DNA of 5,158 nt. Source: Kingella denitrificans ATCC 33394. GTDB taxonomy: Bacteria; Pseudomonadota; Gammaproteobacteria; Burkholderiales; Neisseriaceae. The notes below the pieces were generated by a model that was not told the origin of the DNA, did no database searches, and saw only the letters and a list, made by a program, of their open reading frames with translations. A program made the translations under genes and the position numbers. The stretch is taken from positions 1,585,654 through 1,590,811 of the forward strand of contig NZ_GL870929.1 in assembly GCF_000190695.1 (NCBI RefSeq), read 5' to 3'. Of this stretch, positions 1-4,795 are shown one piece after another (the stretch's first letter is position 1; every line of letters begins with the position of its first letter).

Positions 1-336
1 GTAGATAATGCCAAGTCCGATACTTTGATGCCTGTTATCAAACAGAAAATCATGCCGGACAGTATTGTTTACACGAATAGCCTGAGCAGCTACGACAAGT
101 TGGACGTAAGCGGTTTTATCCATCACCGCATCAACCATTCCAAGGAATTTGCAGACCGTCAGAACCACATCAACGGCATTGAGAATTTTTGGAATCAGGC
201 AAAACGCGTCTTACGTAAATATAACGGAATCGATCGCAAATCCTTCCCGCTGTTCTTGAAAGAATGCGAATTTCGATTTAACTTCGGCACACCGTCCCAG
301 CAGCTTAAAATCCTGCGGGAGTGGTGTGGCATTTAG
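1..336 (+). CDS. IS1016-type transposase, C-terminal part, catalytic Asp replaced
   Basis: This is the C-terminal 111 codons of an IS1595-family (IS1016 group) DDE transposase, open from the window edge to a TAG stop at 334-336. It corresponds to residues 107-217 of the full-length copy at 3697-4350. The conserved block from HSKEFADRQNHINGIENFW to the C-terminal WCGI is present. At 76-81 the codons read Asn-Ser, where the other copy has Asp-Asn in VYTDNLSSYD. That Asp is the expected second metal-binding catalytic residue, so this protein is probably inactive even if the missing 5' half is intact. The frame is otherwise open with no internal stop. The family call is firm; the loss of function is inference from one residue. 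Confidence 0.88.
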   Translation, partial: VDNAKSDTLMPVIKQKIMPDSIVYTNSLSSYDKLDVSGFIHHRINHSKEFADRQNHINGIENFWNQAKRVLRKYNGIDRKSFPLFLKECEFRFNFGTPSQQLKILREWCGI

Positions 337-337
337 G

Positions 338-356
338 GCTAATCTACGTCAGCCCC
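338..356 (+). repeat. Right terminal inverted repeat of IS1016 copy 1
   Basis: GCTAATCTACGTCAGCCCC is identical to the right end of copy 2 at 4352-4370. It is nearly the reverse complement of that copy's left end at 3658-3676. The element ends at 356, and the flank continues TTTTTATTTCC. Confidence 0.85.
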
Positions 357-379
357 TTTTTATTTCCCATAGTTCATTG

Positions 380-394
380 TTGAATTCCATTCAA
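380..394. promoter_or_regulatory. Short dyad upstream of a promoter, possible operator
   Basis: TTGAATTCCATTCAA is a perfect 6-bp inverted repeat around a 3-bp centre. It lies about 45 bp upstream of the TATAAT box at 441-446. An operator for a small dimeric repressor is conceivable, but the dyad is short and A/T rich, and no regulator family can be assigned. It could be chance. Confidence 0.2.
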
Positions 395-417
395 TACCCC
401 ATTCACTTTTCCCTATC

Positions 418-470
418 TAATCAACACAATCTTTCCGACCTATAATGTTTTCAACTTAATTTAATCGGAG
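418..470 (+). promoter_or_regulatory. Sigma-70-type promoter and ribosome binding site for the gene start at 478
   Basis: A consensus -10 box TATAAT lies at 441-446. The matching -35 region around 418-423 is poor (TAATCA). A clear Shine-Dalgarno sequence GGAG at 467-470 is followed by a 7-nt spacer and ATG at 478. Together they look like an authentic gene start whose gene was cut off at the IS1 junction at 504/505. If active, the promoter reads into the IS element. Confidence 0.45.
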
Positions 471-477
471 AAAAACA

Positions 478-573
478 ATGATTTCGTTACGATTTACAGT
501 ATTCGGTGGTGTCCTGAAAAGTGTGCTGATAAAAATAAGCAAACAAAAAGCAGCGAGAACAGGGTATATTTGA
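478..573 (+). pseudogene. Truncated gene start fused to the IS1 left end (31 codons)
   Basis: ATG at 478 has a good ribosome binding site and promoter. Only nine native codons (MISLRFTVF) precede the IS1 left end at 505. The frame then runs 22 codons into the element and stops at TGA 571-573. I do not recognise the nine-residue start. It does not resemble the N-terminus I expect for ACR3 permeases, so it is probably not the missing front of the arsenite gene on the other side of the IS. The most likely explanation is a gene remnant left by an IS-associated deletion. Confidence 0.4.
505..528 (+). repeat. Left terminal inverted repeat of the IS1-family element
   Basis: This 24-bp end starts GGTGGTGTCCTGAAAAGTGT. 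It matches the reverse complement of 1288-1311 at 23 of 24 positions, differing at the 21st base. Confidence 0.92.
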
Positions 574-577
574 ATGT

Positions 578-1258
578 GTGAAAATACCAATAACCCTGAA
601 ATGTCCTCGCTGCCAAGGACTAAATATAAAGAAAAACGGCTTCAACGGCAATCGCAAACAGAAATATTATTGCAGAATATGCCAGCGGTGTTTTATCGGC
701 GGCCATGCCTTAAACAACAAAGGCTGTCATTCCCAATCAGATTCCATGATCTGGCGAATGAGTGCTTACGGTAACGGTATCCGCTCTATTTGTTCCATAA
801 CGGCTTATAGCCGTGACAAAGTCTAGGCTGCCTTAAAACGCAGCCATCATCAAATCACACCCAAACAAAAGCATTACGACACTTTACAAGTTGATGAGTT
901 CCATACATTTGTTGGAAACAAGAAAAACAAAATCTGGCTGATTTACGCTTATCATGCCAAGACAAGTGAAATCGTGGCATTTGTTTGGGGCAAACGTGAT
1001 TTGCAAACCGCTTTGGCTTTAAAGCAGCGTTTAAAAGCACTCAAAGTAAGCTATGAACGTATTGCCGGCGATAATTGGGATGCTTTTGTAAATGCGTTTT
1101 CTGATACCGGTGACCAATGGGTGGGTAAGCAACATACTAAAGCGATTGAGGGTAATAACTGTCGGATTCGGCACAGATTAAGCAGAGCCGTTAGGCGTAG
1201 TTGCTGTTTTTTCAAATCAATGTTTTATCATATTAAATCATTTAACATTGGATTTTAG
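578..1258 (+). pseudogene. IS1-family transposase, single frame broken by one TAG
   Basis: This is the transposase of the IS1-family element, read from GTG at 578 as one frame of 227 codons including the final stop. Near the N-terminus is a zinc-finger pattern with Cys 9, 12, 32 and 35, like the DNA-binding InsA part of IS1. The C-terminal part matches InsB. Its catalytic residues appear intact: Asp106 (LQVDEF), Asp165 (AGDNW) and Glu191 (KAIEGNN). Codon 83 at 824-826 is TAG, between KV and AALKRSH; from memory, related proteins have Gln here, so CAG to TAG is the likely change. Both halves are in the same frame, unlike classical IS1, which needs a -1 frameshift between InsA and InsB. Without amber suppression only the 82-residue DNA-binding part is made. 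The start codon is uncertain, because no strong ribosome binding site is visible. Confidence 0.85.
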
Positions 1259-1287
1259 GCAATCAATCATCCCAAACAAATTTAACC

Positions 1288-1311
1288 CAGTACACTTTTC
1301 AGGACACCACC
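1288..1311 (-). repeat. Right terminal inverted repeat of the IS1-family element
   Basis: This is the reverse complement of the left end with one mismatch in 24 bp. The element ends at ACACCACC, position 1311, and the arsenite permease remnant starts at the very next base, in frame. Confidence 0.92.
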
Positions 1312-1461
1312 AGTAATTTTTTTGAATTGGCGGTGGCGGTGGCGATTTCCTTGTTTGGCTTGCATTCGGGCGCGGTGTTAGCGACTGTGGTTGGTGTATT
1401 GGTTGAAGTGCCTGTGATGCTCTCACTTGTTGCATTGTTAAACCGTTGGAATAGGCAGTGA
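1312..1461 (+). pseudogene. ACR3-type arsenite efflux permease, C-terminal remnant
   Basis: The 49 codons from 1312 to a TGA at 1459-1461 encode SNFFELAVAVAISLFGLHSG and a following hydrophobic stretch with VGVLVEVPVMLSL. That is the characteristic last part of ACR3-family arsenite efflux permeases, including the final transmembrane segment. Full ACR3 proteins are about 350 residues with ten membrane spans, so roughly 85% of the gene is missing upstream. The break is exactly at the IS1 right end. There is no start codon or ribosome binding site for the fragment, so arsenite export from this locus is lost. A strong terminator follows the stop directly. The neighbouring copper operon is transcribed towards it. 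Confidence 0.88.
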
Positions 1462-1465
1462 TAAG

Positions 1466-1516
1466 CAGTGGGATTTTCGCGATTTACAAATTTTCACGAA
1501 AATCCCTCTGTTTTTT
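1466..1516 (+). terminator. Rho-independent terminator after the arsenite permease remnant
   Basis: A stem of GGGATTTTCG (1470-1479) pairs with CGAAAATCCC (1497-1506). It extends by CAG/CTG across one T-T mismatch and is followed by TTTTTT at 1511-1516. It begins 5 bp after the permease stop and sits between two convergent transcription units. On the minus strand the hairpin has no T-run after it, so it is chiefly a plus-strand terminator, although it may also slow transcription arriving from the oxidase gene. Confidence 0.85.
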
Positions 1517-1530
1517 ATGGTTAGATACCA

Positions 1531-3078
1531 CTATTCCACTTTAAACATCCCCATCATACCGAGATTTTCATGTTCCAAAATATGGCAATGGTACATTTTC
1601 AACCCAGTGTGTCCTTGCTTAAAGCGAATAATCACTTTTTCATAAGGGCGCAAATTGACTACATCTTTTAACGCCCTGCCTTCTGGCTTGAAGGTTTTGC
1701 CGTTTAATGTATGTTGAATCACTTCAAATTGAGTGCCGTGCAAATGGAACGGATGATCCATATGGCTTTCATTGAAAATTTCCCACTGTTCCACTTCATT
1801 CAATTTGGCAACAAAATCAATACGGTTCATATCAAAGGTTTGACCGTTGATTAAGAACATACCATTCATCATTGGTGGAATAGGGTTGTCCGTTGGTGTT
1901 GTAGTAGCGTGATGTGTACCGTGATTCATCATTGGCATATTCGTATGGTTCATCATTTTTTCACTAAAGCGAATTTGGCGAACCTGCTTTGGCTCATCCC
2001 AGTTAGGGAAGGACCTTAAGCTTTCAGGTAACTGAACAGGTTCTGATTTCACCTGAATTGTGGCTAAAGTGAGATCTTTAGGCTGTTCTTGCACCATCAT
2101 CTTACGGCGATCATAATAACCGCTTTGTAAATTGACTGTTCCTTGCGTTTCACCCACCATAATCACTTCAACGCGTTCGGCTGGTGTAAGTAGCAGTTCA
2201 TCAACAGGCGAGCGAGGTTTTTCAAGTAAACCACCTTCGGTACCCACCACAATCCATTTCACCCCTGGAATGTTTAAACGAAAATAACGAGCGCTAGTGG
2301 CATTCCAAAGACGGATTCGTTCATTCGTTTTCACTTGAATCTGGGGCTGATATTGACCGTTGATTAACACAAATTCACCCTCACGACCGTTCATCCAATC
2401 TAACATCGTGTTTGCTGGAATGGTGCCATCGGCATTTAAACGCAGATCGGAAATCACCCAATGTTGTTCAGGAAGGTGTGCAAGCGGATCATTTTTCGCT
2501 TTAACAACGAAAGTGCCTGCTAAGCCTTTATAGACTTGTTCGGAAACATGGTCATGTGGATGAGGGTGGTACCAATATGTCCCAGCACTGCCTTGAGGTA
2601 GCGTAAAGCGATAGACTTTTTTCCCTTGCGGTTCAACCATATCCATCGGGTTACCATCCGCTTCATTTGGTACATCTAAGCCGTGCCAATGTACTGTTGA
2701 GGGTTGTGGTAGGTGATTGATAAATTCAATTTCTACGGCATCGCCTTCAAATACTTCAATTTGTGGCCCTGGTAGTTGTCCGTTATAAGCCCAAAATTCC
2801 GTTTCTTTATTGTCTGCGAGGCGAATTTTAATTGGCTCTGCTTTTAAAGTGGCTTTGAACAGTCCAGCTTGAGTCGATTGATTAGCAAGTTTTGGTAATA
2901 TCCCATTAAGCGATAAACCTGAAGGCATTGCCTCAGTTGGCATTAGGCCAGTAGGTACTGAATGCATCATCGCCATATTGCCATGTTGTGCGTGGTTCAT
3001 CATATTCGCAAGGCTATAAAGCGAGCTACTGGCTAAGCTAATTCCAATTCCATAACGTAAAAAATCTCGACGTTTCAT
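1531..3078 (-). CDS. CueO/CopA-like multicopper oxidase, Tat-exported
   Basis: This 515-residue periplasmic multicopper oxidase is expected to oxidise toxic Cu(I) to Cu(II) with oxygen. The N-terminus KRRDFLRYG is a twin-arginine signal followed by a hydrophobic stretch (11-25), fitting export of a folded copper enzyme. All four copper-binding blocks are visible: HWH (130-132), HPHPH (171-175), HPFHLH (442-447) and HCHILEH (497-503). The last carries the type 1 ligands Cys498, His503 and probably axial Met508. Two Met/His-rich stretches, about 26-51 and 375-407 with three MMNH motifs, resemble the Met-rich Cu(I)-binding insert of CueO. Length is normal for the family. The gene follows the DUF411 gene by 11 bp in one operon. 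Its ATG is preceded by a run of seven G and AAAGA, which must serve as the ribosome binding site. The sequence is intact. A broader laccase-type activity cannot be excluded. Confidence 0.93.
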   Translation of the reverse strand: MKRRDFLRYGIGISLASSSLYSLANMMNHAQHGNMAMMHSVPTGLMPTEAMPSGLSLNGILPKLANQSTQAGLFKATLKAEPIKIRLADNKETEFWAYNGQLPGPQIEVFEGDAVEIEFINHLPQPSTVHWHGLDVPNEADGNPMDMVEPQGKKVYRFTLPQGSAGTYWYHPHPHDHVSEQVYKGLAGTFVVKAKNDPLAHLPEQHWVISDLRLNADGTIPANTMLDWMNGREGEFVLINGQYQPQIQVKTNERIRLWNATSARYFRLNIPGVKWIVVGTEGGLLEKPRSPVDELLLTPAERVEVIMVGETQGTVNLQSGYYDRRKMMVQEQPKDLTLATIQVKSEPVQLPESLRSFPNWDEPKQVRQIRFSEKMMNHTNMPMMNHGTHHATTTPTDNPIPPMMNGMFLINGQTFDMNRIDFVAKLNEVEQWEIFNESHMDHPFHLHGTQFEVIQHTLNGKTFKPEGRALKDVVNLRPYEKVIIRFKQGHTGLKMYHCHILEHENLGMMGMFKVE

Positions 3079-3083
3079 TCTTT

Positions 3084-3090
3084 CCCCCCC
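3084..3090 (-). repeat. Seven-G homopolymer in the oxidase leader
   Basis: Read on the minus strand, the first G of this tract is the last base of the DUF411 stop codon TAG. The other six G plus AAAGA lie directly before the oxidase ATG at 3078. The G-run is the only purine-rich Shine-Dalgarno-like sequence there. Length changes by slippage would not affect either reading frame but would change spacing and pairing at the ribosome binding site. Confidence 0.7.
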
Positions 3091-3569
3091 TATTGGTTAT
3101 AGGATTTAAACACTTCACTTTCACCGTTTTTCTTAATTAAAACAACATCATAATGATCTTTGCGTCCGCCGTATGCTTCACCGTCCATACCTGGTGAACC
3201 AATTGGCATTCCCGGTGCAGACAAGCCTATTGCATCGGGTTTTTCTGCGAGTAAACGTTTGATATCCTCAGCAGGTACATGTCCTTCAATCACATAGCCA
3301 TCAATCATGGCTGTGTGGCAAGAAGCATGTTCATATTTAATGTTAAAGCGCTTATGAGCATCATAATTGCCTGTTTCGTTGACTTTAACCTCAAAACCGT
3401 TTTTCTGCATATAGCTGATCCATTCATTACAACAGCCACAAGTCGGGCTTTTCCACACTTCCATAGAAAGTGTTTGTGCTTGAGCAAAAGCGGTTATGCC
3501 TAAACTTAAAAGCAACGTTATGCCTAAACTTAAAAGCAACAATGAGCGGGTGAATTTATGTAATTTCAT
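3090..3569 (-). CDS. DUF411 periplasmic metal-binding protein
   Basis: This is a 159-residue secreted protein of the DUF411 family, commonly found beside copper-resistance genes and thought to bind copper in the periplasm. Its molecular function is not firmly established. A Sec-type signal peptide covers about residues 1-31, with likely cleavage near AFAQA. Family hallmarks follow: WKSPTCGCCNEW with Cys44, Cys46 and Cys47; SCHTA with Cys84; GYVIEGHVPA; and GLSAPGMPIGSPGM with Met121 and Met128. Thiols and methionines are suitable Cu(I) ligands. The start ATG at 3569 has AAGGA (3576-3580) at a 6-nt spacing. It is the first gene of the operon, with the oxidase 11 bp downstream, and sits about 30 bp below a CueR-type promoter. 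The signal peptide contains an exact 8-residue duplication (LLLSLGIT, residues 11-18 and 19-26), so it is longer than usual. Confidence 0.9.
   Translation of the reverse strand: MKLHKFTRSLLLLSLGITLLLSLGITAFAQAQTLSMEVWKSPTCGCCNEWISYMQKNGFEVKVNETGNYDAHKRFNIKYEHASCHTAMIDGYVIEGHVPAEDIKRLLAEKPDAIGLSAPGMPIGSPGMDGEAYGGRKDHYDVVLIKKNGESEVFKSYNQ
3493..3540 (-). repeat. Tandem 24-bp duplication in the DUF411 signal peptide
   Basis: Two identical adjacent 24-bp units occupy 3493-3516 and 3517-3540 (plus strand GTTATGCCTAAACTTAAAAG, then CAAC). They encode LLLSLGIT twice in the hydrophobic core of the signal peptide. The unit is a multiple of three, so gain or loss of copies keeps the frame and only changes signal-peptide length by eight residues. 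Confidence 0.95.
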
Positions 3570-3607
3570 AAGATGTCCTTATTTTTTATTGAGATTGAAT
3601 GGACATC

Positions 3608-3638
3608 ATGTTAAAGCTTAACCTATGGTTAAGGTCAA
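3608..3638 (-). promoter_or_regulatory. MerR/CueR-type copper-responsive promoter and operator
   Basis: On the minus strand, -35 TTGACC (3633-3638) and -10 TAACAT (3608-3613) are separated by 19 bp, the overlong spacer typical of MerR-family activated promoters. Within the spacer lies a perfect dyad, CTTAACCTATGGTTAAG (3617-3633), centred between the boxes as expected for a DNA-distorting MerR dimer. The TTGACCTTAACC start resembles CueR-controlled promoters of copA and cueO, and the genes downstream are copper genes, so a Cu(I)-sensing CueR relative is the best guess. Transcription should start near 3600, leaving a leader of about 30 nt. No regulator gene is present nearby. Confidence 0.82.
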
Positions 3639-3657
3639 GGGATTTGAAAAAAATAAT

Positions 3658-3676
3658 GGGGCTGTACTAGATTAGC
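3658..3676 (+). repeat. Left terminal inverted repeat of IS1016 copy 2
   Basis: GGGGCTGTACTAGATTAGC pairs with the right end at 4352-4370 at all but the few central positions (TAC against ACG at bases 8-10). Confidence 0.88.
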
Positions 3677-3696
3677 AGATATGTTACCCTTGAAAT

Positions 3697-4350
3697 ATGA
3701 AGATAACACACTGCAAATTAAAGAAAAAAGTACAGAAAGAATTGCTCCGTTTTTTTGTACTTGAAGTTACCGCCCGTTCTGCCGCCGATATTTTGGGTAT
3801 CCATCCCAAGTCGGCAGTCCTGTTCTGCCGCAAAATCCGTATGGTCATCAGCCATCATCTGGCCTTGGCTGCCGATGAGATTTTCGAGGGCCCCGTCGAG
3901 TTGGACGAACGCTATTTCGGCGGACGGCGTAAAGGCAGACGTGGTCGCGGCGCGGCAGGAAAAGTGGTTGTCTTCGGCATTCTGAAACGCAACGGACGGG
4001 TCTATACCGTTGTGGTGGATAATGCAAGGTCTGATACTTTGATGCCTGTTATCAAACAGAAAATCATGCCGGACAGTATTGTTTACACGGATAACCTGAG
4101 CAGTTACGACAAGTTGGACATAAGCGGTTTTATCCATTACCGCATCAACCATTCCAAGGAATTTGCAGACCGCCAGAACCACATCAACGGCATTGAGAAT
4201 TTTTGGAATCAGGCAAAACGCGTCTTACGGAAATATAACGGAATCGACCGCAAATCTTTCCCGCTGTTCTTGAAAGAATGCGAATTTCGATTTAACTTTG
4301 GCACACCGTCCCGGCAGCTTCAAATCCTGCGGGATTGGTGTGGAATTTAG
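3697..4350 (+). CDS. IS1016-type (IS1595 family) transposase
   Basis: This 217-residue transposase mobilises the surrounding element. It has a short helix-turn-helix-like N-terminus (about 24-45, TARSAADILGIHPKSAVLF). The ISXO2-like catalytic domain follows: Asp70 in VELDERYFGG, Asp132 in VYTDNLSSYD, and the HINGIENFW block, where Glu167 is the likely third catalytic residue and Lys174 lies downstream. Between them is a basic GRRKGRRGRGAAGK segment (76-89). The frame is open from ATG 3697 to TAG 4350. ATG is chosen because it gives the family's usual start (MKITHCKLKKK), although no good ribosome binding site precedes it. From memory, most relatives have Ser or Thr where this one has Arg72 (DE-R-YFGG); the effect is unknown. 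The gene is probably functional, in contrast to copy 1. Confidence 0.93.
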   Translation: MKITHCKLKKKVQKELLRFFVLEVTARSAADILGIHPKSAVLFCRKIRMVISHHLALAADEIFEGPVELDERYFGGRRKGRRGRGAAGKVVVFGILKRNGRVYTVVVDNARSDTLMPVIKQKIMPDSIVYTDNLSSYDKLDISGFIHYRINHSKEFADRQNHINGIENFWNQAKRVLRKYNGIDRKSFPLFLKECEFRFNFGTPSRQLQILRDWCGI

Positions 4351-4351
4351 G

Positions 4352-4370
4352 GCTAATCTACGTCAGCCCC
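4352..4370 (-). repeat. Right terminal inverted repeat of IS1016 copy 2
   Basis: GCTAATCTACGTCAGCCCC is identical to the end of copy 1 at 338-356. It overlaps nothing coding and begins 2 bp after the transposase stop. Confidence 0.88.
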
Positions 4371-4430
4371 TATTATATATATAATACCTATTATAAGAAT
4401 ATATATATCATATATAGTATATATACATTG
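4371..4430. other. A/T-rich block with a perfect palindrome next to IS1016
   Basis: Only 7 of 60 bases are G or C, and runs of alternating TA dominate. It opens with TATTATATATATAATA (4371-4386), a perfect 16-bp palindrome touching the IS1016 right end. No gene is visible. It may be an easily melted or cruciform-forming site that attracted the IS, or an eroded junction. Its origin is unknown. Confidence 0.6.
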
Positions 4431-4451
4431 GGGATTTTGGAATTTTGGATT

Positions 4452-4627
4452 GATTTTCTCCCATCGGGTTTGACACGATGGCATTTGGATTGGCGAGACG
4501 GGATTCGGTGAGAAGCCCGTCGGCATACTCTGAGCTCGGTCTCAACCGAGCGAGGGCGAAGCTGGTTTTCTTCCATCGGGTTCGGCTCGATGGCCGTCGG
4601 GTTGGTAGGTGGGCTAATGGTGAAAAG
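4452..4627. repeat. Degenerate 64-bp duplication with three hairpins
   Basis: 4452-4515 and 4564-4627 align without gaps at 44 of 64 positions by hand count; the first half is far better conserved than the second. Each copy holds a hairpin CCATCG/CGATGG with a 9-nt loop (4461-4481 and 4573-4593). Between them is a perfect 7-bp hairpin, GCTCGGT/ACCGAGC, with loop CTCA (4534-4551). None has a T-run, so these are not ordinary terminators. Reading frames cross the stretch on both strands, but none looks like a known protein. A structured intergenic repeat is more likely than a gene. Confidence 0.45.
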
Positions 4628-4789
4628 GGAGATGGTCGAATACGCCGACATGGAGATGTATACAAGCTGGCGGATAGAACGTTATGTCTGCCGAAGTAAT
4701 AAATACATCCTGCACTGTGCCAATGACCAATGGGGTTAACCAAACCAACCCAAGAGCAGATCCGCGAGATGTATCTGTCCACCCGATAA
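4617..4789 (+). pseudogene. Small hypothetical gene, probably frameshifted
   Basis: I do not recognise this gene. One frame from ATG 4617 (or 4590) encodes a 40-residue peptide ending ...YVCRSNKYILHCANDQWG at TAA 4737-4739. Directly after, another frame gives LTKPTQEQIREMYLSTR and stops at TAA 4787-4789. A terminator hairpin starts 7 bp later. Both parts have protein-like composition and join near 4736, so one shift of frame would give a single protein of about 57 residues. Alternatively the second part is a tiny overlapping ORF from ATG 4730. Only weak ribosome-binding sequence (AGGTGGG) precedes 4617. A remnant of a phage or other mobile-element gene is possible but unproven. Confidence 0.3.
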
Positions 4790-4795
4790 CAAAAA

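Larger units (their letters stand above)
1..356 (+). mobile_element. IS1016-type element, copy 1 (right part only)
   Basis: This is the right-hand half of an IS1016-type insertion sequence (IS1595 family). It aligns without gaps to 4015-4370 of the complete copy further right. By hand count the two differ at 18 of 356 positions, about 95% identity. It ends in the same terminal inverted repeat, GCTAATCTACGTCAGCCCC. The left half lies outside the window, so its completeness and target duplication cannot be judged. It has the same orientation as copy 2, so the two bracket 357-3657 as direct repeats. Confidence 0.93.
505..1311 (+). mobile_element. IS1-family insertion sequence, complete (807 bp)
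   Basis: The element is bounded by 24-bp terminal inverted repeats at 505-528 and 1288-1311 that differ at one position. Both begin GGTGGTGTCCTGAAAAGTGT. It carries one IS1-type transposase frame. The 807-bp length is close to the roughly 770 bp typical of IS1. The flanks do not show a clean 8-9 bp target duplication: ACAGTATTC on the left against AGTAATTTT on the right. The coding sequence to the right is the end of an arsenite permease, while the left flank is a different gene start. A simple insertion therefore does not explain the site; an adjacent deletion or recombination between two IS1 copies is likely. Confidence 0.9.
357..3657. mobile_element. Metal-resistance segment between two direct IS1016 copies (composite-transposon-like)
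   Basis: Two IS1016-type elements in the same orientation border this 3.3-kb segment. It carries an arsenite-efflux gene remnant, an IS1-family element and a copper-oxidase operon. The arrangement is that of a composite transposon. It could equally be two independent IS insertions, since the copies differ by about 5% over the shared 356 bp and no outer target duplication can be tested here. Whether it has ever moved as a unit is inference. Confidence 0.4.
3658..4370 (+). mobile_element. IS1016-type insertion sequence, copy 2 (complete, 713 bp)
   Basis: This is a complete IS1595-family, IS1016-group element, with ends GGGGCTGTACTAGATTAGC (3658-3676) and GCTAATCTACGTCAGCCCC (4352-4370) and one full-length transposase gene. 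The length agrees with IS1016 (about 0.7 kb). The flanks AAAATAAT (3650-3657) and TATTATAT (4371-4378) are not an 8-bp direct repeat, so the element no longer sits in an undisturbed insertion site. Its left end lies 19 bp upstream of the -35 box of the copper promoter. Confidence 0.93.

Noticed and set aside
493..503. TTTACAGTATT next to the IS1 left end, repeated at 4911-4921 upstream of the IS481-type gene
   Set aside because: Shared 11-mers are expected by chance in a window of this size, and the flanking bases do not match.
1238..1435. Minus-strand 65-codon frame across the IS1 right end and the permease remnant
   Set aside because: It is proline-rich, crosses an IS boundary, and lies opposite the recognised ACR3 C-terminus.
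3572..3607. Inverted repeat GATGTCC/GGACATC overlapping the DUF411 ribosome binding site, considered as a translation-blocking hairpin
   Set aside because: The predicted transcription start is near 3600, so the 3601-3607 arm would lie mostly upstream of the RNA and could not pair in the transcript.
3718..4182. Long minus-strand frame opposite the IS1016 transposase
   Set aside because: It is a shadow frame of a well-supported family gene on the plus strand, with no start signals of its own.
4408..4782. Minus-strand open frames of 86, 124 and 63 codons across 4391-4805, one reading through the hairpin repeats
   Set aside because: They have low-complexity or unlikely composition, lack ribosome binding sites, and one crosses the terminator hairpin and the A/T block. 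They are better explained as chance frames over a structured repeat.
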